Below are positions 7,178 to 15,431 of a stretch of 16,933 nucleotides of DNA, one piece after another. The first letter of the stretch is position 1; each line of letters begins with the position of its first letter. Source of the DNA: CAYNDB01 sp964395915 (GTDB taxonomy: Bacteria > Nitrospinota_A > UBA7883 > JAJRTC01); NCBI GenBank assembly GCA_964395915.1, contig CAYNDB010000050.1, forward strand, positions 1 to 16,933. Reading direction: 5' to 3'. Under the pieces are notes generated by a model, which saw nothing but the letters and a program-made list of their open reading frames with translations, did not search any database and was not told the origin of the DNA. Position numbers and translations under genes: made by a program.

Positions 7178-8032
7178 ATGTACGATTTCTTCAAGAGAAG
7201 ACAGGACATTATCATCTTTGTTGTTCTGTTTATCGTTTCAATTTCATTGCTGATGGCGAGTTTGCGCGGCAAAAAATCCTTGAGCTTCATCGAAAACGCC
7301 GCGCTATTCACTTTCGCCCCGTTCCAGAATGCGCTGGACTATTCCTCGAACAAGGCATCCATTATCTGGAATGATTACCTAAGCCTTGTTGACGCCCGCA
7401 TAGAAAACGAAAGTCTAAAAAAGGATATTGAAAAGCTGGAGTACGAAAACTCCGCCCTGCTGGAACAGCTTGCAAACTACAAACGATTGGACACGCTGCT
7501 GACATTCCCCAACCTTACCGACGTGTCTTTCGAAGCTGTGAGGATTATCGGCAAAGATACCGCAAGCAAAGTAAAAGTAATCACTATAAACAAAGGCTCA
7601 AAGCGCGGGATAAAAGTGGATATGCCCGTGGTAACCCATAAAGGGCTTGTGGGGAGGGTGGCCAGCGTGTCGACATCCTCCGCAAAGGTGTTGCTTATTT
7701 CCGATGTGCGATCGGCCATCGACGCCATCGTCCAGGAAACACGGGACGGGCTTGTGGTGGTCGGCGTAAACACACCCAAGCTTGAAACCCGCTATCTTGC
7801 TGTGAAAGCAAATGTTAAAAACGGGCAGAGAGTTATCTCGTCCGGAATGGGCGGCGCATTCCCGAAGGGGTTGCTGATAGGCTTTCTGGAAGATGTAAAG
7901 GAAACTGAAAACAGGCTGTTCATGGACGCCAAGCTCAGGCCGGCGGTTGACCTTGCCCGGCTTGAAGAAGCGCTTGTCCTTAAAGATACAACCACGCTTC
8001 AACACCCGCCAGAAGATACTTTAGAAAAATGA
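7178..8032 (+). CDS. mreC: Cell-shape protein MreC
   Basis: MreC is a bitopic inner-membrane protein whose periplasmic part links MreB to the PBP2/RodA wall synthase. Its 284 residues show the family layout: a short cytosolic N-terminus, one membrane segment (about residues 10-27, IIIFVVLFIVSISLLMAS), a coiled coil (about 68-100, rich in Glu/Lys/Leu with ENESLKKDIEKLEYEN), and a C-terminal beta-barrel region. The last includes the conserved GLVGRVASVS...AKVLLISDVRSAIDA and the downstream SSGMGGAFPKGLLIG. The ribosome site is weak. The stop overlaps the start of mreD by the ATGA arrangement, so the two are translationally coupled. Confidence 0.97.
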   Translation: MYDFFKRRQDIIIFVVLFIVSISLLMASLRGKKSLSFIENAALFTFAPFQNALDYSSNKASIIWNDYLSLVDARIENESLKKDIEKLEYENSALLEQLANYKRLDTLLTFPNLTDVSFEAVRIIGKDTASKVKVITINKGSKRGIKVDMPVVTHKGLVGRVASVSTSSAKVLLISDVRSAIDAIVQETRDGLVVVGVNTPKLETRYLAVKANVKNGQRVISSGMGGAFPKGLLIGFLEDVKETENRLFMDAKLRPAVDLARLEEALVLKDTTTLQHPPEDTLEK

Positions 8033-8556
8033 AAATAACGAAAATCGTATTATTTTCTATCATCGTTTTTGCGGCGTTTATAGCCCAGACAACAGCTTTC
8101 CATTTATACTCCGGAGCTCCTTACCCGGACTTTGCCGTGTTATTGGCCGTGTATGGCGGCATACGATGGGGCAAGCTGAAGGGAACCCAGTTCGGCGCCG
8201 CTATCGGCCTTATCCAGGATATAATGTCGTTCGGCTCCCTTGGCGCCAATATGCTGGCTAAAGGGATGATAGGCTTTGTCGTGGGCAAGCTGTACGAAAA
8301 ATTTATCAACGACTCAATTGTAACGAGGGTTCTCCTTATTATCGGAGCCACCTTCTTCGACTTTATATCGTATGGAGTTCTTTCCCAGGTATTTTTGAGC
8401 GTAGATATTTTTAAATATCTCGCAATCTCCATGTTTCCCCAAGCCTTGGTAAACCTGATCGCCTCGCTATTTTTTCTGCCTCTTTTGATTTGGGCCGAGC
8501 AACGAGTTGATCGCTTAAACGAGCGTGTAGAGGAAAAAATCCGGTTTAGCGGGTAA
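8029..8556 (+). CDS. mreD: Rod-shape-determining membrane protein MreD
   Basis: This 175-residue, very hydrophobic protein has about five to six predicted membrane segments: residues about 5-23, 33-46, 60-82, 103-123 and 126-155. MreD is part of the elongasome with MreB and MreC. It overlaps the mreC stop by four bases (ATGA). Characteristic features are an N-terminal helix ending near the PDF motif (YPDFAVLLAVYGGIRWG) and the Gly-rich GLIQDIMSFGSLGANML segment, matching the family GLLQD...LG pattern. The usual following genes (PBP2 and rodA) are absent here; the next gene is convergent, 23 bases away, without a clear terminator between. Confidence 0.95.
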   Translation: MKITKIVLFSIIVFAAFIAQTTAFHLYSGAPYPDFAVLLAVYGGIRWGKLKGTQFGAAIGLIQDIMSFGSLGANMLAKGMIGFVVGKLYEKFINDSIVTRVLLIIGATFFDFISYGVLSQVFLSVDIFKYLAISMFPQALVNLIASLFFLPLLIWAEQRVDRLNERVEEKIRFSG

Positions 8557-8579
8557 CTCGCCTGAAAAAAGTTACTATG

Positions 8580-10259
8580 TTAAGGGGCGATAGAGCGTTT
8601 ATGTTCGGCCTTGGGCACCCACCATTTATCGAAATTATACGATATTCCGGCGGCGCCTGGAACTATCCCTTTAAAACGTTTGCTTACAATTTGCAACGCT
8701 TCTGGCACATATAGAAAAGTAATCGGCTGTTCTTCGGCCAGTATATCCTGCAAACGATAATAATATTTTGTGCGCAAAGCTATGTCGAAGGTCTTGCGGG
8801 CCTTGTCCAGCAACTCATCGACTTCCAGGTTTTTGTAGGAGATAAAATTAAATTCATGCTCGCCGGTCTTCGAAGAATGCCATATGTTGTACTGGTCCGG
8901 GTCTATTCCTAAAGCCCAGCCAAGAATAACCGCGTCGAACTTGCGCTTGTTAATAAAATTGTTGATAAAAGAAGACCACTCAAGAACACGGACTTTGACG
9001 GATATCCCGACCTTTTTCAGCCTTTGCTGTAGTATCTCCGCTGTCTTCTTGCGCAATGCGTTGCCCTGGTTTGTAATTATTTCAAACTCGAAAGGCTTCC
9101 CGTCCTTATCAAGTATTCCATCTCCATCGCTGTCCTTCCAACCAGCCTCGGCAAGCAACGCTTTGGCTTTCTCCGGATTGTGCGGATAGAGTTTGACATC
9201 TTCTTTATAAGACCATGTTCCAGGCTTGAACGGCCCTGTCGCCGGCTGACCGAGCCCCATAAGCACACCTTCTATAAGCTCGCCCTTGTCGATAGCGTAG
9301 GTCATCGCTTGCCGCACACGTTTATCCTGAAACATTGGGCGCCTGAGATTGTAGCCAAGGTATGTGAAGGCGTTTGCAAGATATTTATATTTGACGTAGT
9401 TTTCCTTGAAATACGCCGTGTTGGTCAGCTTCAAATATTGAAGCGGCTCAAGACCCATCATATCTATACCGCCGGATTTCAGCTCCAGAAACTGTGTCGC
9501 GGTGTCAGGTATAATCCTCGTCATCGATTGGGCGATCATTGGTCTTCCATCGTAATGATCCGGATTGGACTCCAGGATAATACGCGCCTGGGACTCCCAT
9601 TTGACAAACCGCCAGGGGCCGTTGCCCACAGGTTTTCTTGCAAGGGGGCTTTTGATCAGGTCAACTGGTTTTGTGTCTTTTAAAAGATGTCGTGGCAATC
9701 CAGTCATCCCGGAAAGACGGGCCAGGGCCGGAGCATACGGTTCCTTGAATGTCACTGCAAACGTGTAGTCATCCGGCGCATCCACTTTTTCTATAAGAAA
9801 AAATGTTTCTTTATAGGCGGAAGGAACATCTGGATGAATCATCATCTCGTACTGAAAAACCAAATCTTTCGATGTAAACTGAACTCCATCGTGCCACTTG
9901 ATGTTTTTTCGAAGATGAAAGGTTATAGTCCGCTGATCTTCAGAGATATCATATCGCGCGGCTAAGTCCGGGATCAGGTTTTGATCTTTATCCACCTTCA
10001 ATAAACCGCCGAACACCATGCTGGACACGGCGGAAGAGGCGGAGTCACCCGACAGAAATGGGATAAGGTTCGACGCGTCACCAATAGAGCCGCTTATAGC
10101 CATGTCGCCAAAATCCTCAGGTTTTGGAGATGTAGGAGCTATCGATGAATCCGCCGGTTTTTCAGCCTGATTTGCCGGAGTTTTTGTTTCCTGAGGTTTG
10201 GAACATGAAACAAGCGCGGCTACAGTCAAAACGACTATGGCCGGCCAGCGTAGAGTCAT
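8580..10259 (-). CDS. Solute-binding lipoprotein, family 5 (peptide/oligopeptide ABC type)
   Basis: This 559-residue protein has a lipoprotein signal (MTLRWPAIVVLTVAALVSC, lipobox LVSC, Cys19) and a Pro/Ser/Lys-rich linker. A full SBP_bac_5 domain follows (about residues 90-480). Family landmarks are LIPDLAARYDISEDQRTITF, then WHDGVQFTSKDLVFQYE, NGPWRFVKW, a YNLRRPMFQDKRVRQAMTYA segment, and PEKAKALLAEAGW. After the last comes an Asp-rich DSDGDGILDKDG loop, which resembles a calcium-binding loop and is common in this family. It should capture peptides or related solutes in the periplasm and deliver them to an ABC permease (Dpp/Opp type). No permease or ATPase gene lies in the window. It starts 9 bases after the secG stop, so it is probably transcribed with the glycolytic genes. 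The ligand cannot be read from sequence. Confidence 0.92.
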   Translation of the reverse strand: MTLRWPAIVVLTVAALVSCSKPQETKTPANQAEKPADSSIAPTSPKPEDFGDMAISGSIGDASNLIPFLSGDSASSAVSSMVFGGLLKVDKDQNLIPDLAARYDISEDQRTITFHLRKNIKWHDGVQFTSKDLVFQYEMMIHPDVPSAYKETFFLIEKVDAPDDYTFAVTFKEPYAPALARLSGMTGLPRHLLKDTKPVDLIKSPLARKPVGNGPWRFVKWESQARIILESNPDHYDGRPMIAQSMTRIIPDTATQFLELKSGGIDMMGLEPLQYLKLTNTAYFKENYVKYKYLANAFTYLGYNLRRPMFQDKRVRQAMTYAIDKGELIEGVLMGLGQPATGPFKPGTWSYKEDVKLYPHNPEKAKALLAEAGWKDSDGDGILDKDGKPFEFEIITNQGNALRKKTAEILQQRLKKVGISVKVRVLEWSSFINNFINKRKFDAVILGWALGIDPDQYNIWHSSKTGEHEFNFISYKNLEVDELLDKARKTFDIALRTKYYYRLQDILAEEQPITFLYVPEALQIVSKRFKGIVPGAAGISYNFDKWWVPKAEHKRSIAP

Positions 10260-10268
10260 CAGGCGCTA

Positions 10269-10673
10269 CTATCCGCCGGTCGGGCCGGAAGGTTCACTCT
10301 TTTTTTCTGGTTCGCCGGGCGCCGGAGCCTGCTTTTCTGTTGGGCCGGTTGCATCTATAAGATTGTCCAGGGGAACCGGGGGCGCAGAGGGAGCCGCTGG
10401 CGCTTCAGTCACTCCGGAATCAGGCATTACAGAGGATACTTTCGATTTATCAGAAAGCACGGAAAGCGCTATTGAAGTAATCATGAAAAGGATAGCCGCT
10501 CCGGTCGTAATTTTCGCAAGAGCGGTCGCCGGGCCACGGGAGCCAAACAGTGTCTGACTCGATCCACCAAACGATGCGCCGATCGTCGCTCCTTTGCCAC
10601 GTTGAAGAAGCACTATACCGATCAGGGTCAACGCCACTATGACGTGAACAACAAGCACGATTGTAGACAGCAT
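10269..10673 (-). CDS. secG: Protein translocase subunit SecG
   Basis: SecG is the small accessory subunit of the SecYEG channel and aids SecA-driven export. The 134 residues begin with the family N-terminus (MLSTIVLVVHVIVALTLIGI, first membrane segment) followed by VLLQRGKGATIGASFGGSSQ and TLFGSRGPATALAKIT, which is diagnostic. The second membrane segment is at about residues 60-78. The C-terminal 50 residues form a Pro/Ala/Glu-rich cytosolic tail, longer than in E. coli (110 residues) but common in other lineages. It lies 83 bases downstream of tpiA, the usual tpiA-secG pairing. That gap contains an extended -10-like element (TGCTATATT, 10710-10718 on the minus strand) with TTGACG upstream at non-ideal spacing, so a weak internal promoter is possible. 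The start is ATG with GGAACGG upstream. Confidence 0.95.
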   Translation of the reverse strand: MLSTIVLVVHVIVALTLIGIVLLQRGKGATIGASFGGSSQTLFGSRGPATALAKITTGAAILFMITSIALSVLSDKSKVSSVMPDSGVTEAPAAPSAPPVPLDNLIDATGPTEKQAPAPGEPEKKSEPSGPTGG

Positions 10674-10756
10674 TATATCCGTTCCTAAAAATTATTAGTT
10701 AAACAAGAAAATATAGCAGACCTTTAAGCGTCAAGCAAAATGAAAATGACCTGTCG

Positions 10757-11527
10757 CTATTCAGAAGCCTTTACACCGGCGTCAATTATCGCCACGAAGT
10801 CGCCCGCTTTCAGGCTTGCTCCACCTATAAGCCCGCCATCTATATTTTCAAGATTAAGCAGCTCCGCCGCATTTCCCGGCTTCATAGAGCCTCCGTACAG
10901 AATACGGGTATCATTCGCCACGTTATCACCATATAACTCTTTGATTTCTTTTCTTATATGAGCGTGAGCCTCATCCGCCTGAGCAGGTGTGGCTGTTTTG
11001 CCAGTGCCGATCGCCCATATTGGTTCATAAGCGATAACAACATGGTCAAGATCTTCCTTTTCAAGCCCTTTCAAAGCCCATACCACCTGGCTTGCCAATA
11101 TCTCCAATGTTTTTCCGGTTTCTCTCTCGTCCAGGGACTCACCGACACAAACGATTATTTTAAGCCCGAATTTAAGGGATATCTTAATTTTACGATTGAC
11201 CGTTTCGTCGGTTTCACCGAAATATTGACGTCTTTCAGAATGCCCGATAATGACATATTTGCATCCGGCCTCTTTAAGCATGATAGGAGATACTTCGCCC
11301 GTATACGCTCCTTCCTCTTCCCAGAAAACGTTTTGACCGGCCACTTGTATCTGTGAACCGCTTAACAATTCATATATAGGGTTAATCGCCGTAAACGGTG
11401 GGGCGACCACTATCTCCACTCTGTGAATATTGCTGGTTTTTTTCCGGATCTGCTTAACAAGGTCCAGCGATGCGCTTACCGTGTTGTTCATCTTCCAGTT
11501 TCCAGCGATTATTATCTTTCTTGCCAA
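10757..11527 (-). CDS. tpiA: Triosephosphate isomerase (TTG start)
   Basis: The enzyme interconverts dihydroxyacetone phosphate and glyceraldehyde 3-phosphate in glycolysis/gluconeogenesis. The 256 residues are full length. All catalytic parts are present: Asn10 and Lys12 (GNWKMN), His96 (GHSERR), Glu168 in YEPIWAIGTG including flexible loop 6, and the phosphate-binding YGGSMKPGN (211-219) and GGLIGGASL (231-239). The start codon is TTG at 11527, chosen because an AAGGAG ribosome site lies 6 bases upstream (11534-11539) and the protein begins exactly at the conserved N-terminal strand (RKIIIAGNWKMN). It follows pgk by 87 bases and precedes secG. The rare start codon may lower its expression relative to pgk. 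Confidence 0.98.
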   Translation of the reverse strand: MARKIIIAGNWKMNNTVSASLDLVKQIRKKTSNIHRVEIVVAPPFTAINPIYELLSGSQIQVAGQNVFWEEEGAYTGEVSPIMLKEAGCKYVIIGHSERRQYFGETDETVNRKIKISLKFGLKIIVCVGESLDERETGKTLEILASQVVWALKGLEKEDLDHVVIAYEPIWAIGTGKTATPAQADEAHAHIRKEIKELYGDNVANDTRILYGGSMKPGNAAELLNLENIDGGLIGGASLKAGDFVAIIDAGVKASE

Positions 11528-11551
11528 TTTATACTCCTTTTATAAATCTAA

Positions 11552-11569
11552 AAGCGCTTAAACGCGCTT
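11552..11569 (-). terminator. Weak hairpin between pgk and tpiA
   Basis: On the minus strand AAGCGC-GTTTAA-GCGCTT forms a 6-bp stem with a 6-base loop followed by TTAGATTT. The stem is short and the T-run broken, so it is at most a partial terminator or a processing/stability element that adjusts tpiA-secG expression relative to gap-pgk. Confidence 0.3.
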
Positions 11570-11614
11570 CTACACTATACACTTGGAAACAGTTAACTTA
11601 TCAGAATATTTTAT

Positions 11615-12802
11615 TCAGGAAGCGTCTGTGAGAGCGGCTATACCGGGAAGCGTCTTCCCCTCCATCATCTCAAGAAACGCGCCGCCACCGGTGGAAATAA
11701 AATCAATGCTGTCCGCAAGCCCGGCTTTGTTGACCGCTGTCACGCTGTCACCTCCACCCACCACGGTCAACGCTTCGGATTTCGCCATAGCCTCCGCCAC
11801 ACCGATCGTTCCTCCGGCGAAAGCGGGCTTTTCGAACACACCCATAGGGCCATTCCACGCAATCGTTCTCGCGGTTTTAAGCCCCAGCTTGAAAAGCTCC
11901 GTTGTGGCGGGGCCGATATCGGCGGCTATCATATCTTTGGTCAGGTCTTGTCTCGTCACAACATCCTTTGCCACGCCACTGTCGATGGAGTCTGTCACAA
12001 TAAAGTCTACTGGAAGATAAAGCTTCTGCTTTCTACGTCGCGATTTGGCCATAATACCCATTATCTTTTCGACCATATCCTCCTCGACAATATTCCTTCC
12101 CATATCAAAATTGAGAGCCTTAAGAAACGTGAAGGCCATCGCGCCTCCGATCATAAGTATGTCGCACTTGTCAACCAACGTCCCTACGACACTAAGCTTA
12201 GTAGAGACCTTTGCGCCTCCCAATATGACGGCTAACGGTCTTTGAGGGGCTACCATGGTTTTATTGAAATAGTCGATCTCCTTTTTTAGCAGGAACCCGG
12301 CCACGGCAGGGTTTAAAATGTGGGCGACCCCCTCGGTGGAGGCGTGGGCGCGATGAGCTGTTCCGAAAGCGTCGTTCACATACACATCGGCAAGCGAGGC
12401 TAAGCTGGCGGCGAAATCTTTATCGTTTTCCGTCTCCTCCTTATGGAACCGCACGTTCTCCAAAAGCAGAACCTCACCATATTTCAATTTGGCCGCGGCG
12501 GATGTCGCCTTCTCTCCAACACAATCATCGACAAAAGCCACAGGCGCGCCCAACGCGGCGCTTACCGTATCGATAATCTGGCGGAGCGAAAACTGAGGCT
12601 TCACCTCGCCTTTCGGCCTGCCAAGATGGGAAGCGACAATTACTTTCGCCCCGGCGTCGATAGCGTATCTGATAGTAGGTATAGCCGCCCTGATCCTTGT
12701 ATCATCCGAAACAGCGCCATTGTCCAGCGGCACATTAAAATCTACGCGGATGAAAACTCTTTTTCCGGCAAGATCAATCTGGTCAATAGAGAGCTTATTC
12801 AT
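11615..12802 (-). CDS. pgk: Phosphoglycerate kinase
   Basis: The enzyme transfers the acyl phosphate of 1,3-bisphosphoglycerate to ADP, the first ATP-yielding step of glycolysis. At 395 residues it has the normal monofunctional length. Conserved regions are RVDFNVPL (19-26), the substrate-binding SHLGRPKG (58-65), and VNDAFGTAHRAHAST in the N-domain. The C-domain has LGGAKVSTK, the nucleotide loop NGPMGVFEKPAF, and GGGDSVTAV with the final STGGGAFLE. The ATG has AAGGAAG upstream. It lies 83 bases downstream of gap and upstream of tpiA in one direction, so the three consecutive triose-phosphate enzymes are one operon. Confidence 0.98.
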   Translation of the reverse strand: MNKLSIDQIDLAGKRVFIRVDFNVPLDNGAVSDDTRIRAAIPTIRYAIDAGAKVIVASHLGRPKGEVKPQFSLRQIIDTVSAALGAPVAFVDDCVGEKATSAAAKLKYGEVLLLENVRFHKEETENDKDFAASLASLADVYVNDAFGTAHRAHASTEGVAHILNPAVAGFLLKKEIDYFNKTMVAPQRPLAVILGGAKVSTKLSVVGTLVDKCDILMIGGAMAFTFLKALNFDMGRNIVEEDMVEKIMGIMAKSRRRKQKLYLPVDFIVTDSIDSGVAKDVVTRQDLTKDMIAADIGPATTELFKLGLKTARTIAWNGPMGVFEKPAFAGGTIGVAEAMAKSEALTVVGGGDSVTAVNKAGLADSIDFISTGGGAFLEMMEGKTLPGIAALTDAS

Positions 12803-12885
12803 AACAGCGCTTCCTTAAGCTCGAGTGACAGCATATCCAGGTTCACGGCTTTGACTTAAACTTAAAACCGCTTCCTGACCTGGCG

Positions 12886-13893
12886 TTATAAACCTTTTGA
12901 AGCGACAAATTTTACAAGGTCTTTAACACGGCTGGAATATCCCCATTCGTTGTCGTACCAGCTCATCACTTTCACCGTTGTGCCGCCGATAACTCTGGTA
13001 GTTAACGAGTCCAATATCGACGAAGCCGGATTGGCGTTGAAATCTTTCGACACCAGGGGCAGATCGCAATATTCGAGAATACCTTTCATCGGCCCATCGG
13101 CGGCCGCTTTCATGGCGGCGTTGACCTCTTCTACGGTCGTCGGTTTTTCAAGCACGCATGTAAGGTCGACAAGCGACACGTTTGGTGTCGGCACACGTAT
13201 GGCAAGCCCGTCCAGCTTGCCTTTAAGCTCCGGCAGAACAAGCGCCACCGCTTTGGCGGCCCCGGTTGACGTCGGGATCATGGAAACAGCCGCGGCTCTT
13301 GCGCGTCTTAGATCCTTGTGCGGCAGGTCTAGTATGCGCTGGTCGTTCGTATAGCTGTGTATCGTTGTCATCAATCCGTTCACTACCCCGAAAGAATCCA
13401 TCAACACCTTTGCCACCGGAGCAAGGCAGTTGGTGGTGCATGACGCGTTTGAAATGACATCGTGCAATGAAGGGTCGTATTTATCTTCGTTGACACCGAG
13501 AACGATCGTTATATCCTCTTCCTTGGCCGGGGCGGATATTATGACTTTTTTCGCGCCGGCTTCGAGATGTTTTGCGGCGTCCGCTCTTTTCGTGAACAGG
13601 CCGGTGGATTCGACAACCACTTCGACCCCCAGTTTTTTCCATGGCAGATCGGAAGGATTGCGCTCGGCTGTGATCTGTGTCGTTTTACCATCTACAACTA
13701 TCGCGTTATCTTGCACGGAGACATCGTTCTCGAGCACACCCATGGTGGAGTCATATTTCAGGAGATGGCCTAACGTAGCGGAATCGGTAATATCGTTGAC
13801 GGATACAATGTCAATATCGCTATCGCCAAGACAGGCTCTGAATAAATTACGGCCTATCCGGCCAAAACCGTTTATGCCAACTTTGATGGCCAT
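12886..13893 (-). CDS. gap: Glyceraldehyde-3-phosphate dehydrogenase, type I, NAD-type
   Basis: The enzyme oxidises and phosphorylates glyceraldehyde 3-phosphate to 1,3-bisphosphoglycerate. The 335 residues carry the Rossmann motif INGFGRIGRN (7-16), the catalytic SNASCTTNCLAP with nucleophile Cys152, and His179 in TTIHSYTNDQ. Asp34 at the end of the second strand (SVNDI) and the Leu-Pro pair in ILDLPHKDL are the residues typical of NAD- rather than NADP-dependent enzymes. The C-terminal SWYDNEWGYS motif is complete. The start is supported by a GGAGGG ribosome site. It is the first gene of gap-pgk-tpiA-secG-SBP and has a strong promoter about 70 bases upstream. Confidence 0.98.
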   Translation of the reverse strand: MAIKVGINGFGRIGRNLFRACLGDSDIDIVSVNDITDSATLGHLLKYDSTMGVLENDVSVQDNAIVVDGKTTQITAERNPSDLPWKKLGVEVVVESTGLFTKRADAAKHLEAGAKKVIISAPAKEEDITIVLGVNEDKYDPSLHDVISNASCTTNCLAPVAKVLMDSFGVVNGLMTTIHSYTNDQRILDLPHKDLRRARAAAVSMIPTSTGAAKAVALVLPELKGKLDGLAIRVPTPNVSLVDLTCVLEKPTTVEEVNAAMKAAADGPMKGILEYCDLPLVSKDFNANPASSILDSLTTRVIGGTTVKVMSWYDNEWGYSSRVKDLVKFVASKGL

Positions 13894-13964
13894 GAAAAAT
13901 CCCTCCCGTTCAATATTGAAACATACACCGGGCTCTTAAGACGCGCCCTACTCCAGAGGATACA

Positions 13965-13992
13965 AGTATAATCGGTAGGCTACGCAAGTCAA
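13965..13992 (-). promoter_or_regulatory. sigma70-type promoter of gap operon
   Basis: On the minus strand -35 TTGACT (13987-13992) and -10 TATACT (13965-13970) are separated by 16 bases, close to consensus. The predicted start near 13958 gives a leader of about 65 bases before the gap ATG. It fits strong constitutive expression of glycolytic genes. Confidence 0.65.
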
Positions 13993-14015
13993 TCAATAAC
14001 AAGGCGCGCCCGCTC

Positions 14016-14045
14016 TTTAAAGTCGATTGTTGGCTATGATAGAAT
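14016..14045 (+). promoter_or_regulatory. Possible promoter of the 79-residue protein gene
   Basis: An extended -10 (TG-A-TAGAAT, ending at 14045) is preceded by TTTAAA (14016-14021) with an 18-base spacer. It lies back to back with the gap promoter on the other strand, and transcription would start near 14052, about 40 bases before the ATG. Confidence 0.4.
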
Positions 14046-14092
14046 TCCGCTAATAACAATCATCGCAATCTTTTTGTGGAGGAACCGTACGA

Positions 14093-14332
14093 ATGGCCGC
14101 CGAACTTTTAAACGCCGGAATGTGGGCCGCAGAGCTTGGGTTTAATGCAAAAGAATTTAAGAAAGCTATAGAAAAAGCCGGTATTAAACCTGATGAGGTA
14201 AAAGGCCCTTATAACTATTACACCAGGAAAACGGCTAAAGAAATCTCCAAAAAATTAAAGCGGATGGATATCAGCCGGGAATCGGCCGAACAGTCTTTGA
14301 AAAACGAAGCGTATGACAAAGAGGATGATTGA
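14093..14332 (+). CDS. Small conserved-looking protein of unknown function
   Basis: This 79-residue protein has an ATG preceded by a strong GGAGGA site (14078-14083, 9-base spacing) and its own likely promoter, so it is probably real. The sequence is all-helical in appearance and rich in Lys, Glu and Ala. Residues 17-56 (FNAKEFKKAIEKAGI ... PYNYYTRKTAKEISKKL) could form helix-turn-helix-helix, loosely like small winged-helix or excisionase-type DNA-binding proteins. I cannot name a family and the DNA-binding idea is only a guess. The C-terminus is acidic (EAYDKEDD). There is no signal peptide or membrane segment, so it is cytosolic. Its stop lies 3 bases from the convergent prfB stop, with no terminator between, so the two transcripts probably overlap. 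Confidence 0.7.
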   Translation: MAAELLNAGMWAAELGFNAKEFKKAIEKAGIKPDEVKGPYNYYTRKTAKEISKKLKRMDISRESAEQSLKNEAYDKEDD

Positions 14333-14335
14333 GGC

Positions 14336-15431
14336 TTAATCTCCTCCCAGCAGATAAGCTTTTATAAAAGCGTCAATATCGCCATCAAGCACCCTGTTGA
14401 TGTCACCGACCTCAATGCCGGTGCGTAAATCCTTCACCATCTGGTACGGTTGCATCACATAAGAACGTATCTGGCTGCCCCATTTGATCCCTTTCTTCTC
14501 ACCTTCCAGGCTCTCCAGCTTTTCCTGATGCTTCCGTTCTTCCAATGCGTACAGCTTGCCTTTTAACACCACGAGAGCGGAACTTTTATTTTTGTGCTGG
14601 CTGCGTTCGTTCTGACATGACACGACGACGCCTGTGGGAATATGAGTTATCCTTACCGCCGAATCGGTAACGTTTACATGTTGCCCTCCCGCTCCAGACG
14701 CCCTGAAGGTGTCTATCTTCAAATCCTCCTCGCGTATTTCAATATCTATATCATTGGTTATCTCCGGCATGACCGATACCGAGGCGAAAGATGTGTGACG
14801 GCGCTTGTTACTGTCGAAAGGAGAGATGCGGACAAGCCTGTGCACGCCCATTTCCGCTTTTATATATCCATAGGCATTAGCGCCAGACAGTATAAACGTC
14901 ACAGATTTTACCCCGGCTTCGTCTCCGGGGAGAAGGTTAACCACCTCCGCCTTGTAACCGCTTCTTTCAGCCCACCGTAAATACATCCTCATCAGCATCT
15001 CCGCCCAGTCTTGCGATTCTGTGCCGCCAGCGCCAGGATGTATCTCCACTATGGCGTTGTCCATATCATGCTCACCGGAAAGCATGGCGGCAAGCTCCAG
15101 CTTGTCGGTATCATCAGAAAGGGAACGCATCTCGATCATCGCTTCGGCGGCCATCGTATCGTCGCTCTCCTCCTTTAGAAGTTCGTTAAGCTCCGTGATG
15201 TCCACCAGCCGCCCTTCAAGCTTGCGAAACTCTCCTATGGATTTTGAAAGGGCGGACCTTTTTTTCAAGATCGGTTGGGTCGCTTCAGGTTTATCCCAAA
15301 ACCCGGGGTCGGCTATTTTTTTTTCGAGATCAGAAAGTTCTGATAGTTTTCTGTCGAAGTCAAAGATGGCCTCGCAACCGCTCGAGCTTTTTGCGGGTGC
15401 GCTCGAGAAGGGATTTGAATTCTTCGTTCAT
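14336..15431 (-). CDS. prfB: Peptide chain release factor 2, with +1 programmed frameshift
   Basis: RF2 recognises UGA and UAA stop codons and triggers release of the finished protein. Translation starts at the ATG at 15431 (MNEEFKSLLERTRKKLERLR...) and meets an in-frame TGA as codon 24 at 15360-15362. The rest is in the +1 frame beginning with GAC at 15361 (DFDRKLSELSDLEKK), giving 23 + 341 = 364 residues, almost exactly the E. coli length of 365. The +1 frame alone gives only a truncated 310-residue product from an internal TTG at 15268. Domain landmarks in full numbering are PGAGGTESQDWA, the stop-reading tripeptide Ser-Pro-Phe (about 203-205) specific to RF2, and Gly-Gly-Gln (about 248-250) in SGAGGQHVN that catalyses ester hydrolysis. 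The ATG overlaps the stop of the upstream gene as TAATG. Confidence 0.97.
15358..15374 (-). promoter_or_regulatory. RF2 autoregulatory +1 frameshift site
   Basis: On the minus strand GAGG-CCAT-CTT-TGA-C contains the slippery CTT codon, the UGA stop with following C (weak termination context), and a Shine-Dalgarno-like GAGG four bases upstream of CTT. This is the classical RF2 arrangement. When RF2 is scarce, ribosomes pause at UGA and slip +1 to read GAC, so RF2 controls its own level. Confidence 0.95.

Noticed and set aside
8549..8580. Possible terminator between mreD and the convergent binding-protein gene (GTAACT...AGTTAC).
   Set aside because: Only a 6-bp AT-rich stem with an 11-base loop and no proper T-run after the stem on either strand.
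13430..13939. 169-codon frame antisense to gap, and similar long frames antisense to the binding protein (9180-9683), prfB (15021-15590) and others.
   Set aside because: They lie opposite clear conserved genes and have Ser/Arg/Thr-rich shadow-type composition with no independent start signals.
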